From positions 42,214,025 through 42,278,024 of the forward strand of contig OX419335.1 of assembly GCA_948470475.1 (NCBI GenBank): DNA of 64,000 nucleotides, written 5' to 3'. The notes under the pieces are model-generated. The model did not search any database. It saw only the letters and a list, made by a program, of their open reading frames with translations, and was not told the origin of the DNA. The stretch's first letter is position 1. Every line of letters starts with the position of its first letter. Below, one piece after another: positions 50,901 through 60,857 of the stretch. A program made the translations under genes and the position numbers. The stretch comes from Galaxea fascicularis (lineage: Eukaryota; Cnidaria; Anthozoa; Scleractinia; Euphylliidae).

Positions 50901-53900
50901 GCTGAAATAGAGGGTGCATTCAACGAAGATGGTAATTTTTTAACTAAACGAAAGCTTCAGTTTGAGCACGGTAAAGCACAAGAAGCCATATGCGCATGGA
51001 AAGCGTATAGTCTCCGCGCTGTTAACCAAGATCTTGCCAAACAAGATGTGTTGAGTGCGCTTGGCGGTGGTAGCTGCCTTATCGTCATGGACTGGGCCAT
51101 GAAATTTTTACCTCTGTACTACAGAGAACAAATGAGGGATTTCTTTGGGAAGAGAGGTAAGAGCTGGCACGTGAGCTGTGTAATTGAGAAAGAGGAGGAC
51201 AGCTATTCAGTGCAGTTTTTTTCTCATTTATTTGAAGAATGCAAACAAGACTGGTTTGCTGTAGCATCCATCGTGGAGAATCTTTTAGAGATTCTTAACA
51301 GAGAGAAGTCATTCATTTCAGAAGTGTTTCTTCGCTCAGACAATGGTGCTTGCTATCACAACGCAGCATTGTTGCTTGCTCTTCCAGTCATTGGTTCAAG
51401 AACTGGGATACGTATTCGTAGATACGATTTTTCAGAACCACAGGCAGGGAAAGACATATGTGACAGAAAAATAGCGCCGATGAAAGCCCACATTAGACGA
51501 TATGTGAACGAGAAGCTCGATGTGGCAACTGCTGCAAAAATGAAGGCAGCTCTTGAGTCTCATGGAGGTGTCAGAGGGAGCAGAGTAGCTGTTGCCGCTG
51601 TCAACTTAGCTAATGAAACTGGTGGGACAAACAAAATCAAAGGAATTAGTAAGCTCAACAATTTTGAGTTTACAGAAGAGGGAATTCGCATTTGGAGTGC
51701 ATACCAAATTGGTCCCGGAAAACTGGTGTCGTATGAAGGAATGAAACCACAGGGGAAGACTGGATGGAAGTTATTACAACCTTTTGGGGCAATTCCCCAA
51801 GCCCAAGGCATTTTCAACACGAGGCCCACTTATAAAGAGCGATCCGCCAAAAATCAGGTCTTTTTCTGCGAGACACCAGGCTGCGTGGTAACGTTTGAAA
51901 ACGAAAACGAAGCACAAAATCATATGGACACTGGAGTTCATAAGCTTGTTTTGGAACGCAAAACACTTTACGACAGTGTGCGAAGAAAATGGGCGCAGCA
52001 TGTTGCCGAAATAGCTTCCCGGACGACTTTGAGTGTGCCAACTACATCAACCCAAGCGCTTGGTACAAGCAATGGAAATGAAGCTCCCACTTCGCAGGGT
52101 TGGGCACTAAAAGGTCAAAAAACTGCTACTAAGACCTCCGAGAACATTAAACGTTTTTTGATTGCAAAATTCAATGAGGGCCTTAGTGGCCAGAAGGCAA
52201 ATCCGTCAGAAGTCGCAAAGGAGATGCAGGAAGCTAAGGACTCGAATGGTTCACCTGTATTTTTGCCTGAGGACTGGAAAACTGCACGGCAAATAAGTAG
52301 CTTTTTTTCACGACTGGCAGCATTAAAGAAAAGCAGTCATGTCGATGCAGTAACATTACGTGATGAAGAAAATGTCGATGAAGAGGATCTTGGCAGCTGG
52401 GAAGGTCGCTTAGAAGCAGAGGATACGGAAGGAAGTGTACAGTACAGTGGATCTTCAACACCCAGTTTATTCTGAAGGCTACAATATTTGCTTGATGGCA
52501 AAAGAGAGGAAGCTTAAAAATCTCAAAGTTCAAGACCTAAAGAAATCTTTCTTTGACGACCACCGGAAACCAGCAACGAAAAGTTACCTTCATAAACGCC
52601 ATTGACGAGTTAGTTAATTCTTGTTCATGTAGCCGATTTGTTGTAAGACATCGACTGTATCGGGGTCGATTATCTTGAAACAAAAACAGTCGTACGAGGG
52701 AAGCCTAGGTGACTCAGTCAGAGACCAGTTCAGTGGTGACGCAATTTTTTACGATTGCTATTACAGCATTTTGGCATTGTATATAGTAGTTAAGAGTGTG
52801 TATTAAGGAAACCTTAACAATCGTTACAACTTCATGTATAGAGCGATTTTCGTATAACCTTGAAATGAAAATGCACCATCAGAAACAACAAAGGAACGAA
52901 TACAAACGCTCGTGGCTTTTGGTTGGTTAAGCGAACGCTCGAGTAAAAAAGGTTATGCCCGAGAACTTTTAGAAATCAATGAGATACTTCGCTTTGATGT
53001 CATCCTCCAATATGATTGGCCAACCGAACAATGCTTTCTCACCTTTTATTGATTTTTCTTTGGCGGGAAAACGAATAGTCCATGTTTTGATCTTTTGTCC
53101 ATTGGCTTATAAAACAAATAACGAACACTTACTGAAACCATTTTCAAGGTCATACGCAAATCGCTCTACTGAATATTTGGGCTAATTAGGGGCGTATGGT
53201 TAACCAAGACCTTCTAACCCGTTTTTTATAATCTTTTCACTTAAATGAGGGTAAGGTATGGCTTGTTATTAGAAGCGGGCACGACTGTTTTCCATTTTTT
53301 TACTGACCATAGATGAAGGCAAAACTGTGGATAACGAAGAAGTCACTAAGCGAAACGGCGTGGCACAGTCTGCCCGCTAGATCCCTACGTTCACCTGCTA
53401 GCTAGGTCAGTCCAACTCACATGAAAATTACAACAAGGAAGGTGTTTTTTAAACTATGGAGCCCTGTTAAAACGCCGCGGTTTGCTACGGCTGGTTTTAA
53501 TGGTTGCGAATAAACCAATCACCATCTGTGGGATTGAGTGGTGTAAACTTGGATATCCCTAGCTAGCTTATCCCGCCAATCGATTTTTATGTTTTTAGCT
53601 CAGAACCATTAAATTCGTAACCTGCGTGCGTCAAAATCTCCGATGATCTCCTCATGCGCCTGCTTTTCTAGGGAAAAGTTTTTATTTATTATCCAAGTGT
53701 TCGGCGGCAAAAAAATGTGGATTTCTTTAGTTTTTCATTCTGAATCGTCCTCTTTATCCATGGTTCGGCTTGCCTTGCTGGCCATGGCTGTCATGTCTTA
53801 ATTTGGTCATGGTTCAAGAGTATGTTTTTGCGAAATAGTTTTCTATTCTCGGCACTTATCCTTCGTTTCAGTAGTTCATAAGAATAAGTACATGTAAAGG

Positions 53901-55544
53901 CCTTTTATACGTCGGAACATGTACCGAGTTCATGGCGGTCTTTTTGTTCAATATCAAGAATATGTAATTTGATACTGGCATCATTCACTTCTGCTAGAAA
54001 CGGGTTCCACAGGCTATCGCATTATGCGTTTATTGTTGTTGTTGTTGTTGGTTTTTTTTTTTTTTTAATTCCTTATTGTATGAATAGAGATAAATGCTCA
54101 ACGTTTTTACTCTTCTGACCCATAAAAAATTGAGAAGTTAACATTTCTTTGAGCAATGATAATTATGTGTGATGAAACAGTGCGTGACAAACTGGCCGTG
54201 ACATGACATATCGTCCGCACGGTGATAAAGTGGACCTCAAACTATTGCTGACAGCGCCTCTAATTTATTAGGTCCCAAACTTCGATTTTTTTACATGTAT
54301 AGTAAGGGTAATAATGAGTGCAAAGAAGTATTTCATTTCCTCATAAACTGCCGCCTTTTTGAGAAAACGAATTTTGAAAAAGTGGTTCATCAAGCAAATA
54401 ATATTTCAAAATTTTTCTATGTGCAAATTATTTTGCCTTTGAAACATTGATAAATGGTTGGAAGTGGCCGTTGATGACCTAGAATGATAGCAGGTCTATC
54501 GAAATAATAGCATCCTGAAGTTGGAGGTATTTGCAGCGCGAGAAAAAATTTTACGCGTTGCCGAAGTTAAGCATCTAAATTGCACGTATTTTCAGTTCCT
54601 GTCGGCTGGTTTTTAGGGGGGGTGGTCTGATCTCGGCAACTAAAAGCTGATGAAGTTTTTAAAGAATACTGCCATTCATCCTGTCTCAATGACGGTTGAA
54701 AAGAGCCGAAAGATGAAAGGAATCGGTTGACCTCGATCCGTGGCCTTTGCCCGGTTTTCTCAGCCGAGAATAAAGCCGAGGCTGAGATTTCTGAGATTTC
54801 TGTACGAAATACTTTTTTTACAGCCAAAACGGCCAAGTGTCGTTGACGTGACATCTTGACCTCGCTGACTGCAACGAAAACCGATGAAGCACGTACGCGT
54901 ACACAACGTAAATGTAACACGGGACAGATCTACAGATACCAAACACTTGTAATTGATACCTCGATAAATTCTAAAATGGAAATGTCATAAGCTATAATTT
55001 AAGAATAATGCAAGAATATTTTCAGCCTAAATCGGCATATATGAATATTCAGCCTGGGCCGGAAAAGAAAAAGAGTGTAACGGATGTTTCGCAACAAATT
55101 TGTCCGTTTTGATCAAATCCAAGGCAATTTCGACTCATCATGCTAATCGTGGAAAGTTTACTTTTGAGCTGTTGTTTCAATAGTTGTTTCTCGCAAACAA
55201 GCATCACTGCAGTCTTCATTCGACTGATTTCTCGCCGCGCATAAATGCGTCATTAAATATGAAACGTTTGCCACCGGATAATTGTTTTAAACTCCAATTT
55301 GTAGCATTATTTAGTACAGTTCTTCGTTAAAAAAACAATACATTATGAAATTAAATTTTTATCAAATATCTGACTAGCATACGCTCTATTCCACGTAGAA
55401 ATCAAAATGCAGAAACTAAGCTTTGAAGGGAAATTAGCGCCACAAAACAACAACTTTAAAGATGTGGTTATTAGGCTCAGCAATGCAAAGTAACTTACCA
55501 ACAGAAAAGCAGAGGAGTAAAGCAAGAACAAAGAGTGACTTCAT
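41154..55544 (-). CDS. LU-1: GPI-anchored Ly6/uPAR (three-finger) protein, two exons
   Basis: CDS is complement(join(41154..41563, 55499..55544)), 151 residues. Exon 1 encodes MKSLFVLALLLCFSV and ends GTTG/GTAAGT (phase 1). Exon 2 follows TTAGCAG and continues ASALKCYEC. The signal peptide is about 18 residues with an ASA cleavage site. The LU domain starts LKCYEC and ends CCSGNLCN, with 12 cysteines by my count, two more than a typical 10-cysteine LU domain. A Gly/Thr/Ala/Pro stalk of four 8-residue repeats and a hydrophobic end (VFLVVAGALVALFR) fit a GPI anchor, so the protein should sit on the outer cell surface. Role unknown; family members act as receptors or modulators. ATTAAA at 41037-41032 is a likely poly(A) signal. 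The 13.9-kb intron is packed with mobile elements. Confidence 0.8.
41200..41295 (-). repeat. 24-bp coding minisatellite, four units, in the LU-1 stalk
   Basis: Four tandem 24-bp units, each containing TGGCGCTGTACCAC on the + strand, encode variants of an 8-residue G-T-A-P-V-based repeat between the LU domain and the GPI signal. LU-2 has a single unit at the same place, which accounts exactly for its being 24 residues shorter. Confidence 0.9.
41593..42085 (-). mobile_element. LINE 3' fragment inserted in the LU-1 intron
   Basis: The minus strand reads, with stops, a reverse transcriptase tail: LLDELNWLPVSKMLKFRDAV, NNLAPEYLCAKFKKRSSVHN, GQRTFAYRAVSLW, then TVKAFKKAMK. It ends in an (ATT)n tail at its 3' end (about 41595-41615 on +). 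The corresponding place in LU-2 (about 61375-61392) is uninterrupted, so insertion followed the duplication or was lost in copy 2. Confidence 0.8.
42100..42406 (+). pseudogene. Coding-like relic on + strand, kept in both LU introns
   Basis: On the strand opposite to LU, both duplicates preserve a protein-like stretch. It reads LRRPGQWLRKL..V..FDEL, IHKSSFY.KRLK, then in copy 1 AKKIRDVISAENMRAK and a stop after KLRKKEQ. Copy 2 (61412-61570, then 61990-62050) reads through the stop that copy 1 has after KRLK but lacks part of the end. I do not recognise the protein. It looks like the remains of an older gene or processed copy that predates the tandem duplication. Confidence 0.4.
43100..43437 (+). 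CDS. Exon-like fragment of an unknown Cys/His protein
   Basis: An open stretch of about 100 codons ends GAAGCAG/GTATGAG, a plausible donor (phase 1). The core reads VCPWHRYLLTYGW...CFHPDHLGKR...RRVNLEMSR. The C-x2-H, W and C-x-HP-x2-H pattern recalls a zinc-binding-like motif I associate with uncharacterised coral proteins, from memory. The left limit is uncertain: an upstream TGA at about 43040 bounds it, and part of its 5' end is repeated near 42640-42700 and 62275-62320. No partner exons were found downstream, where a LINE begins, so it may be a relic. Confidence 0.45.
43871..44941 (+). mobile_element. 5'-truncated LINE (L2/CR1-like) with YADD, hairpin and (ATT)n tail
   Basis: It starts inside the reverse transcriptase just before AYADDTQLYLSF (YADD catalytic motif) and continues for about 300 residues: LKLNDDKT, NLGTWFD, RIDHCNSL, LLKLQRLQNAAARL, HWLPVKFRI, YGHAPGYL. 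One in-frame TAA (44634-44636) interrupts the frame. Beyond it the frame continues (LWNSLPLHIR, HLFELAF) to about 44771. The 3' end has a GCGCTTTT/AAAAGGCGC stem and an (ATT)n tail, as in L2-type elements. Confidence 0.85.
45263..45449. mobile_element. 187-bp MITE with 9-bp target duplication CTGTCGAAC
   Basis: Ends TAGCCTGCGTGGCAGGCG and CGCCTGCTACGCAGGCTA are inverted repeats; the interior is G-rich then C-rich and mirrors itself. CTGTCGAAC flanks both sides (45254-45262, 45450-45458). A 9-bp duplication is typical of Mutator-like (MULE) elements. The Pro-rich and Arg-rich frames here are artefacts. Confidence 0.85.
45530..45965. mobile_element. Terminal-repeat element filled with CGTGA motifs
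   Basis: The left end GAGGGTCGTACAGGGG pairs with the right end CCCCTGTGCGACCCTC, and TTCAAAG lies on both sides (45523-45529, 45966-45972). The interior carries more than ten CGTGA or CGTGANNCGTGA units. A related element in inverse orientation is at 56836-57313. Unknown superfamily. Confidence 0.65.
46173..49301. repeat. Large inverted-repeat pair enclosing 3 kb
   Basis: The right arm 49214-49301 (TTCTAAAAATAG..., ATACGCGCAAAGGTTGACTC, GGAGGCTCCTATTTATGGGC) is the inverse complement of 46173-46245, continued by 47504-47516 after the Helitron-like insertion. The arms are about 85-90 bp. They may be the ends of a DNA transposon or two neighbouring insertions of one repeat in opposite orientation. 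Short frames between them (47547-47846, 48472-48783, 48795-49076) carry no domain I recognise. Confidence 0.6.
46246..47503 (+). mobile_element. Helitron-like element
   Basis: It begins TCTTTTTACTCGGGCTTCC after an A (46245). It ends with a GGCCATTACGGCC hairpin followed by TCTAG, just before T (47504). A TC start, a short GC hairpin about 5-10 bases before CTRR, and A/T insertion flanks without duplication are the Helitron hallmarks. It interrupts an older inverted-repeat arm that resumes at 47504. The interior has frames at 46711-46947 (ending in a GTAACG donor-like site) and 47013-47411 with no recognised domain; captured host sequence is possible. No Rep/helicase, so non-autonomous. Confidence 0.65.
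49467..49620. mobile_element. 154-bp hairpin MITE
   Basis: Left AAACAATAATTAGATTCGG-TTTTTGTGATATCCG pairs with right GGATATATCACAAAAACCGA-ACCGAATAATTGTTT. The centre holds AAGTGTTATCA. From memory, near-identical hairpins are very common in coral genomes. It lies directly before the transposase remnant. Confidence 0.8.
49663..52475 (+). pseudogene. Broken DDE-type transposase with C2H2 finger
   Basis: It reads from an acceptor-like TTCAG at 49662 in one frame, with an acidic N-terminal part and a basic nuclear signal (PPAKRKR, near 50080). A TAG at 50164-50166 interrupts this frame. The protein then resumes, and near 50440-50470 a one-base frameshift passes to the frame that runs to 52475. 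That last part has a C-H-C-C cluster (CSHVHDIHCDAC, about 50840-50880) and an RNase-H-like core: D in VMDWAMKFLP, D in RSDNGACYHN, acidic residues in GKDICDRKIAP. A C2H2 finger (FCETPGC...NHMDTGVH, about 51865-51940) and a Ser/Thr-rich tail follow. I recognise the type from many cnidarian predicted proteins but not the superfamily. Two lesions make it non-functional as one protein. Confidence 0.75.
52495..52605 (+). pseudogene. SAP-like motif just after the transposase
   Basis: A 36-codon frame (MAKERKLKNLKVQDLK...) starts 20 bp after the transposase stop. LKVQDLKKSFFDDHRKP followed, one frame away, by INAIDELV resembles a SAP DNA-binding motif (helix-extended loop-helix) with a frameshift in the middle. 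It may be a decayed last domain or exon of the same transposase. Confidence 0.4.
52620..55107. other. LU-1 intron, no gene recognised
   Basis: I found no supported exon. A minus-strand frame at 54567-54920 is long but shows no domain, and it overlaps repeat-like GAGATTTCTGAGATTTCTG sequence. Part of this may be the 3' end of the transposase element; I could not find terminal repeats matching its 5' side. Confidence 0.4.
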
Positions 55545-55760
55545 TTCGACGAAACTGAAGAACAAACACACAACAATTTGGAGGAAAAAGTGGGCAGGGG
55601 TTGGCAACTTCCTTCGCTTATTACGCACTGTCCTATTCAGACAGCCAATCAAATAAGTCCATTTAATTGAGAGGACAGTCTCCTGGTCTCGACCAATCAG
55701 GTTTTCAGAAAGAGCGTCTTATTGTTTGGTTGTTGGGCTACGTTGTCTTTCCCATAAAGA
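55108..55760 (-). repeat. Segmental duplicate B1 (exon 1 and promoter of LU-1)
   Basis: It aligns closely with 63352-64000, from TTTGATCAAA to TTATTGTTTGGTTGTTGGG. Small indels occur (for example 17 bp near 55225 and 63460). It covers the signal-peptide exon of LU-1, about 390 bp of intron and about 215 bp of upstream sequence that should include the promoter. Similarity continues to the window edge in the second copy. Confidence 0.9.
55499..55544 (-). CDS. LU-1 exon 1 (signal peptide)
   Basis: 46 coding bases: M-K-S-L-F-V-L-A-L-L-L-C-F-S-V plus one base, ending before a consensus GTAAGT donor. The frame and phase fit exon 2 at 41563. The longer frames running across the donor are intron read-through. 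Confidence 0.85.
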
Positions 55761-58700
55761 TAGATCTTTCTGAGAAAATGACGTAATTCCTATTGGTCAA
55801 ACCAAGAATGCACAACAGTTTTTCAAGAAAAATTTGTCTTGCCAAATGTCATGGAAAGACGTGACACATAATTCAACACACGTTGATATAACAAAGACTG
55901 ACTGACTGATTTCATATACATCCTTCGCAATCTGACCAATTACCAACGTCAGTGACGTCAAAACTCAGTTGACGGTATCGCAAGGTCACGTATTTCGTCG
56001 TTGAAGTCCTGAATTTTTTTCGGGCTTCTTTACGCAATATCAATTGTTGTAACGGCACCCGGTGTACCTTAATTTCCGCAGTATTTTTTATCCTTTTTTA
56101 GCTCTAACTGCATTTTACGTCACAATATTCTCCGCTAGTTATCACGTGACCTTAGCCTTATACTGACCGCAAAACTTGTGTAATTTTCCATAAGGCTCAC
56201 AGAAATTCGACGGGCAACTTCGAGCAACTTTGGGTAACTTTCAGTTACATCAGAGAACCTCCGATTATTGCTGTTTAACTCAGAACCTACTAGAGCGTTC
56301 GCCCCAACACGTCCTACCAAACAGGGTCGCTGTAACAGTTGGCACAATAAATCTCAGCCTTGTGGAATCTGTGAGTAGTTAGTTTTTCTTAGTTTCACGG
56401 ATCTCTCCGCCACCGGAGCTGACGCCGCTACAATTGTGTTCACAACTGCGACTGATCATTCTTTATTTCATTTCACTGGCTGATGTCTCGACAATACCCA
56501 AACAATCCCTCTCAGAAGAGAAGCAGACAGTAGATAAGACCGATAACTTATTTGAGTTAAATTCTAGTACGTGTAAGGAACTCCGTAATGTCCATGCAAC
56601 TTTCGTAGAAATCCGAGTGCAGATACAAACTGCGCTGGGGGAGGGCTGGGGAGCTTTAGCCCTCCTCTTTTATGAAGCCAAAACATAAAAATGATAATAA
56701 AAATAAAACATAGGCAGTCCGAGGACTGCATGTGGCTACTGTTTAATCAGAAATCTTTTTCTCAGACACGTGAAAGTAATGTAAAACGTTTGCTCGGTTG
56801 CAAGGAAGCAGTGGGTGAAACCATACATTTACGAGGGGCCGTAAGGGGGGGGGGGGGGGAGGGGCTGATGCGCAGAGCTCACGGCTATTAAAGACGGCAA
56901 ATCACGAATCACGATAATTACTTTTCGAGTTTCACAGTTCACGGAAAATAACATCGGGAACGAGGAACAAAGAAGACTCCATAATGACTCTTTTCACTCT
57001 AGAAGTCCTAAAAAGGCCACCAATCATTGTTAATGTTTCTTTCTGTCAAGGCCGTCACGTTTTTAACTCACGCAATTTGAGAACATCCCAAAAAAATCTT
57101 TTTTTGCAGACTCTTTTGCACGGCAGGTCCATTTTCACGGAAAAAAGTGCAGATTTCTGGTCAAGTTTCACGATTTACGAAAAATAACTTTTTGCTTTCA
57201 CGTGTCACGACAAGCATATCATTCACAGTTCACGGATAATATTTTTTATAATAACGGATCACGAAGAATAAAAACACGTGATCACATTTCACGGGAAACC
57301 CCCTTACGGTGGCTCTGAATCCGCTCCACAATGTTTTTTTTAAACTTTGCAGACAGTTTTATCTTGGTCTGCTGATCACTTTCTAGCATTAAAAAATGGG
57401 GGTCACCGAGTTCGTTTTTGAGATACGAGCAACTAAAGCCGAAATATAGGGGCGCCATTGTTGACAATATTTCCTACCCGCGGACCTGCTATTTTACCCA
57501 TCAACAAATCAAGGCCTTCTACAGGGCTATCATGTTACTATGGTTACGTATTACGTCACAATAATGACCGCATTTTATTCAGCAATAACGGCTGTTTTAT
57601 ATGGTAGCATAAAATTGTTACTACGTGATAGTGTTATAGTGTCAATCTTTCTGATAAGTGAAGCTCTTGAAAGTGTTGAAACCGGTTTGAGCCACCTTAA
57701 GTGGAGTGCCTGTAAACTAGTTTGGATAGCTAAGTGCACTTCCACTATAAACAAAGTATTATTATTTATTATTAGTAAAAAAACGTTTATCTTATCAATC
57801 CAATAACTGGATATCATTCTTTTTCAGTATGGTGAGTATGGTTTTCTGAAAAAAAAAAAAAAAAAAAGCAACTCTCAAGACTGGAATTAGGCTATAGAAC
57901 TCAGACTTAACATCAGCATCGTAGCTGATGAACTGTAAAATAAATTCCTGAATTGTTACAATTCTTGTATTTTTACAGTGTTCACAGCTTTAGGTCATTG
58001 TTCTGGGCATTTCGTTATAAAAAAGAGCAAAAAGAAAAACAAAAGAAACAGAAAGATAAAAGATACAATTGTTTTACCCCTTATCCAGGCCATTGCCTGT
58101 TACAGTTAATGAAGAAGCCAGCAGAAACCATAGAGTGGACTCTGAATTAAGGACTAGATTTCTCATGACAAAACATGAAGTGTTGAATGTAAACTGAGCA
58201 CAAAGAGTTTTTCTTTTTTTTTGGCAGGTGAAAGGAGGAGGAGGGAGGGGGGGTGGTGGGTCTAACCCTAATAACGTTAGTTTTTAATCTTTCAAAGTAG
58301 GTGTTTTGATGGATTCTGACTCTTGTACATCTGTCTTCTCCTTCACTCAAGGGCACAAAATGCCTGCGCACAACATTCCTTTCCGACATGGCGGGTTGCC
58401 GTAGTAGAGTGGCAATTTGTATTCTGTAGAGGTTCTATTTTTGTGAAACTCTTCTAGTTTAATAAAGGCGTTTTGTTCTCTATTACTGTCGTTGAAAATT
58501 TATAAACCCAACTTATAAGAATTACAATTCCGATGTAAGTATTATTTGAAGAAGTACAGTGCTTTTTTTAGCCATTACACCGGAAATCACCCACACGCCA
58601 TAATTATTCAGCATAATTATTCAGAACCATTTCTTGTGCTTTTAGGAGCCTACTGGGGAGAAAATCCAGAACAAACTCGTCAAATTCAACAACCTCTCGT

Positions 58701-59231
58701 CACAAATGTTATGCATTATTTTTCATATATGGGGCTACCCCTGTTCACATAACAGAATATTCGACAAATATTCTACGTCCATATTTTATTTTGTACATAT
58801 CCGCAGTAGTCACATGCGCCTACTAGGTGCCTATTTTTTTTCCATGCTTGTAAAGCGGTTTTAGTGTTCTCCTTGGCTACCAGGGATTGTAAACGAACCT
58901 TCTCCATTAAAAGCGTGTGTTCCTAAACTTTCGAAACTATGGCCAAAGGAAAAGCAAATTTCATCAAGATACTACAAAAGAACGTGACGAAAAATATACA
59001 GAACTAGTAGCAACTTGCTTTTGACAATTTTGTCTCAAATAAACGTAACAGACCGTCAGATTCTGACATGGACTGTTACACCTACACTTGACCCTACAAT
59101 GATTAATCAGCATAAAATGTAACCCAAATGGCACGCTTTTCTTTTAATATATTGAACGTTTCCTGGCAAACTGCATCGGAACCAAAACCATGTACTCGCG
59201 ATGAACTTACTACGATTATCAGTTGATTATC
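55761..59231. other. Spacer between the two LU units
   Basis: No supported gene. It contains a G-rich terminal-repeat element at 56836-57313 and repeat-like DNA near 57340-57480. Frames at 56434-56688 and 58147-58389 have no domain. A poly-A run of about 19 lies at 57849-57867. Confidence 0.4.
56836..57313. mobile_element. Element with TCACG-motif array
   Basis: The left end GGGGCCGTAAGGGGG and right end CCCCCTTACGGTGGC are imperfect inverted repeats. The interior contains about fifteen TCACG units, several as TCACGNNTCACG, plus CACGTG. The inner right side resembles the left side of 45530-45965 in inverse orientation, so they belong to one family. No clear target duplication. Confidence 0.6.
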
Positions 59232-59540
59232 AGAGAGGTTTGGCTCCAAAGTCTTGCCGTTGAAACCACGTTGTTGTCAAGGGGAACGGAAATAGTATCC
59301 ATTGGCAACTTTTCGGGTGAGAAACGATATGAAACCATAAACTAGTTACCGTTACTTTTTGCGGTTTAGTTTTCTGTCGCGTGATTGGCTTTCTACTTCA
59401 AACACAACAACATTCCTAAACCGCAAAAAGTAACGGTGATTAGTTTGTGGTTTCACGTCATTTCTGACCCGAAAAGTTGCCAATGGATATATTTGCGTTA
59501 CCCTTGACAACAACGTGGTTTCAGTGGAAAAACTTGGGCG
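59232..59540. repeat. Palindrome at the edge of the second LU unit
   Basis: The left arm (about 59240-59370: GAAACCACGTTGTTGTCAAG, AAAAGTTGCC complement, TACTTTTTGCGGTTTAG) is the inverse complement of the right arm (about 59413-59525: CTAAACCGCAAAAAGTAACG through CTTGACAACAACGTGGTTTC). The loop is about 40-60 bp. LU-1 has only the right arm (40440-40560), so the duplication boundary sits at the loop. Confidence 0.8.
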
Positions 59541-60009
59541 CCAAACTTCCCTCGGTCCAAACTCAACTGATAATCGTAGTATTTCATTTTCCAACTTCAG
59601 TGGCCCAAATCCACTTTGACATAATATTTCGACATTTCTGAGCCCTAGTACATGCCGTTTAGCACTTCTGTTTAACTCAAACTCTCTCCATTGGTGGACG
59701 ATAAATTTCAACACTGTGATCAGCTGCAGTGATGGGGTAAATCATGAAATTGAAAACAAACGCACTTCCAGACGGAAGTCGGTTGTGAAGCTAATTAAGC
59801 CATCACAGGTCCTGTAGAAACCGGTGAGTGTATCATTTGGGAACAATGATTCAAGAGTCTGAAAATATTAAGATTTGAAAGACCTTGAAAACTTTTGACG
59901 GCTAATAATAGCCGTTTTTTTGACAGTTGACGGTAAAATTGCCCTTATTGACGGTTGACCGTCAAATTTTAATCTCTTTCAACGGCTGACGTTCAACTCA
60001 ATTGAGACC

Positions 60010-60857
60010 CTCTCTCCTCCGCAGAGGCTCCTGCTGACAATAATAAATTAATAAGCGCGCGGGCGACGATACTGAAGAGGTAAAGGGAGCCTCTGCCATA
60101 TAATGTTTCTAAGATGGCGCCTGATTTCCGAGAAAGACTGGTGACCTAGGTATCATTTCAGTTGAATGCCGTTGAATGTAGGTGTAAACAAAACGGCCGA
60201 ACATACAGTACGACAAGAGAAACAAGTGTTCTCACTTCCTTGTGGGGCAAAATGTGAGAGGTTTGCTGTAGTTTTTTGCAAAATCACGGCCTGGTAAAGT
60301 TTTTCGCCGAGAGAGACGAAATAAATCAACATTTTCGAAACAGATCGAAACACCTCGATGAGTGTTGATCTTGTGAGATGCAAGGCATGCACTTTTAGAG
60401 GATTTTCACGGCAAGTTCATTGAATGGTTCGGCAGACTTCGACTGCAAACGGTTCAGTAACCCTTTTTACCGTCTTAACAGGGACACGAAACCTAAGTAC
60501 TGACTAAAGACAATGAAAGTTGTAAACATTTATTTTTATCATGTTTATTTCTGCAGACACTCATGAAAACGTAAACCACGAACAGTTAAAAAAAAACTCA
60601 AACAGCTAATGGATCAGCCCCAAATTGCGTCTACTAACCTTCTATACTAAGATCTTTAAATGAGAACTCAAAACCCTTTAAATCTTCCTCTGGTTCCGCC
60701 ATTGCCAGAGAACCGCAATTTCTGGCAGAGAACCGCACATTATATGGCAGAGGTCTCCTCTTCTCTCTTTCCCCTTCCCATCGAACCACGCGCGCTTTCA
60801 TTTTCCCTTCCCCCAGCCTCCCAACGACACAAAAAGAGACCTCTGCGGAGGAGAGAG
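60010..60857. mobile_element. 848-bp Mutator-like non-autonomous element, 9-bp target duplication
   Basis: The 18-bp ends CTCTCTCCTCCGCAGAGG and CCTCTGCGGAGGAGAGAG are exact inverse complements, and weaker inverted similarity runs inward (GCCTCTGCCATATAATG and its complement, GCGCGCG). ATTGAGACC flanks both sides (60001-60009, 60858-60866). LU-1 has the empty site with a single ATTGAGACC (40992-41000), which proves the boundaries. It lies about 160 bp beyond the LU-2 stop codon, just past the likely poly(A) signal. No transposase frame. Confidence 0.9.
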
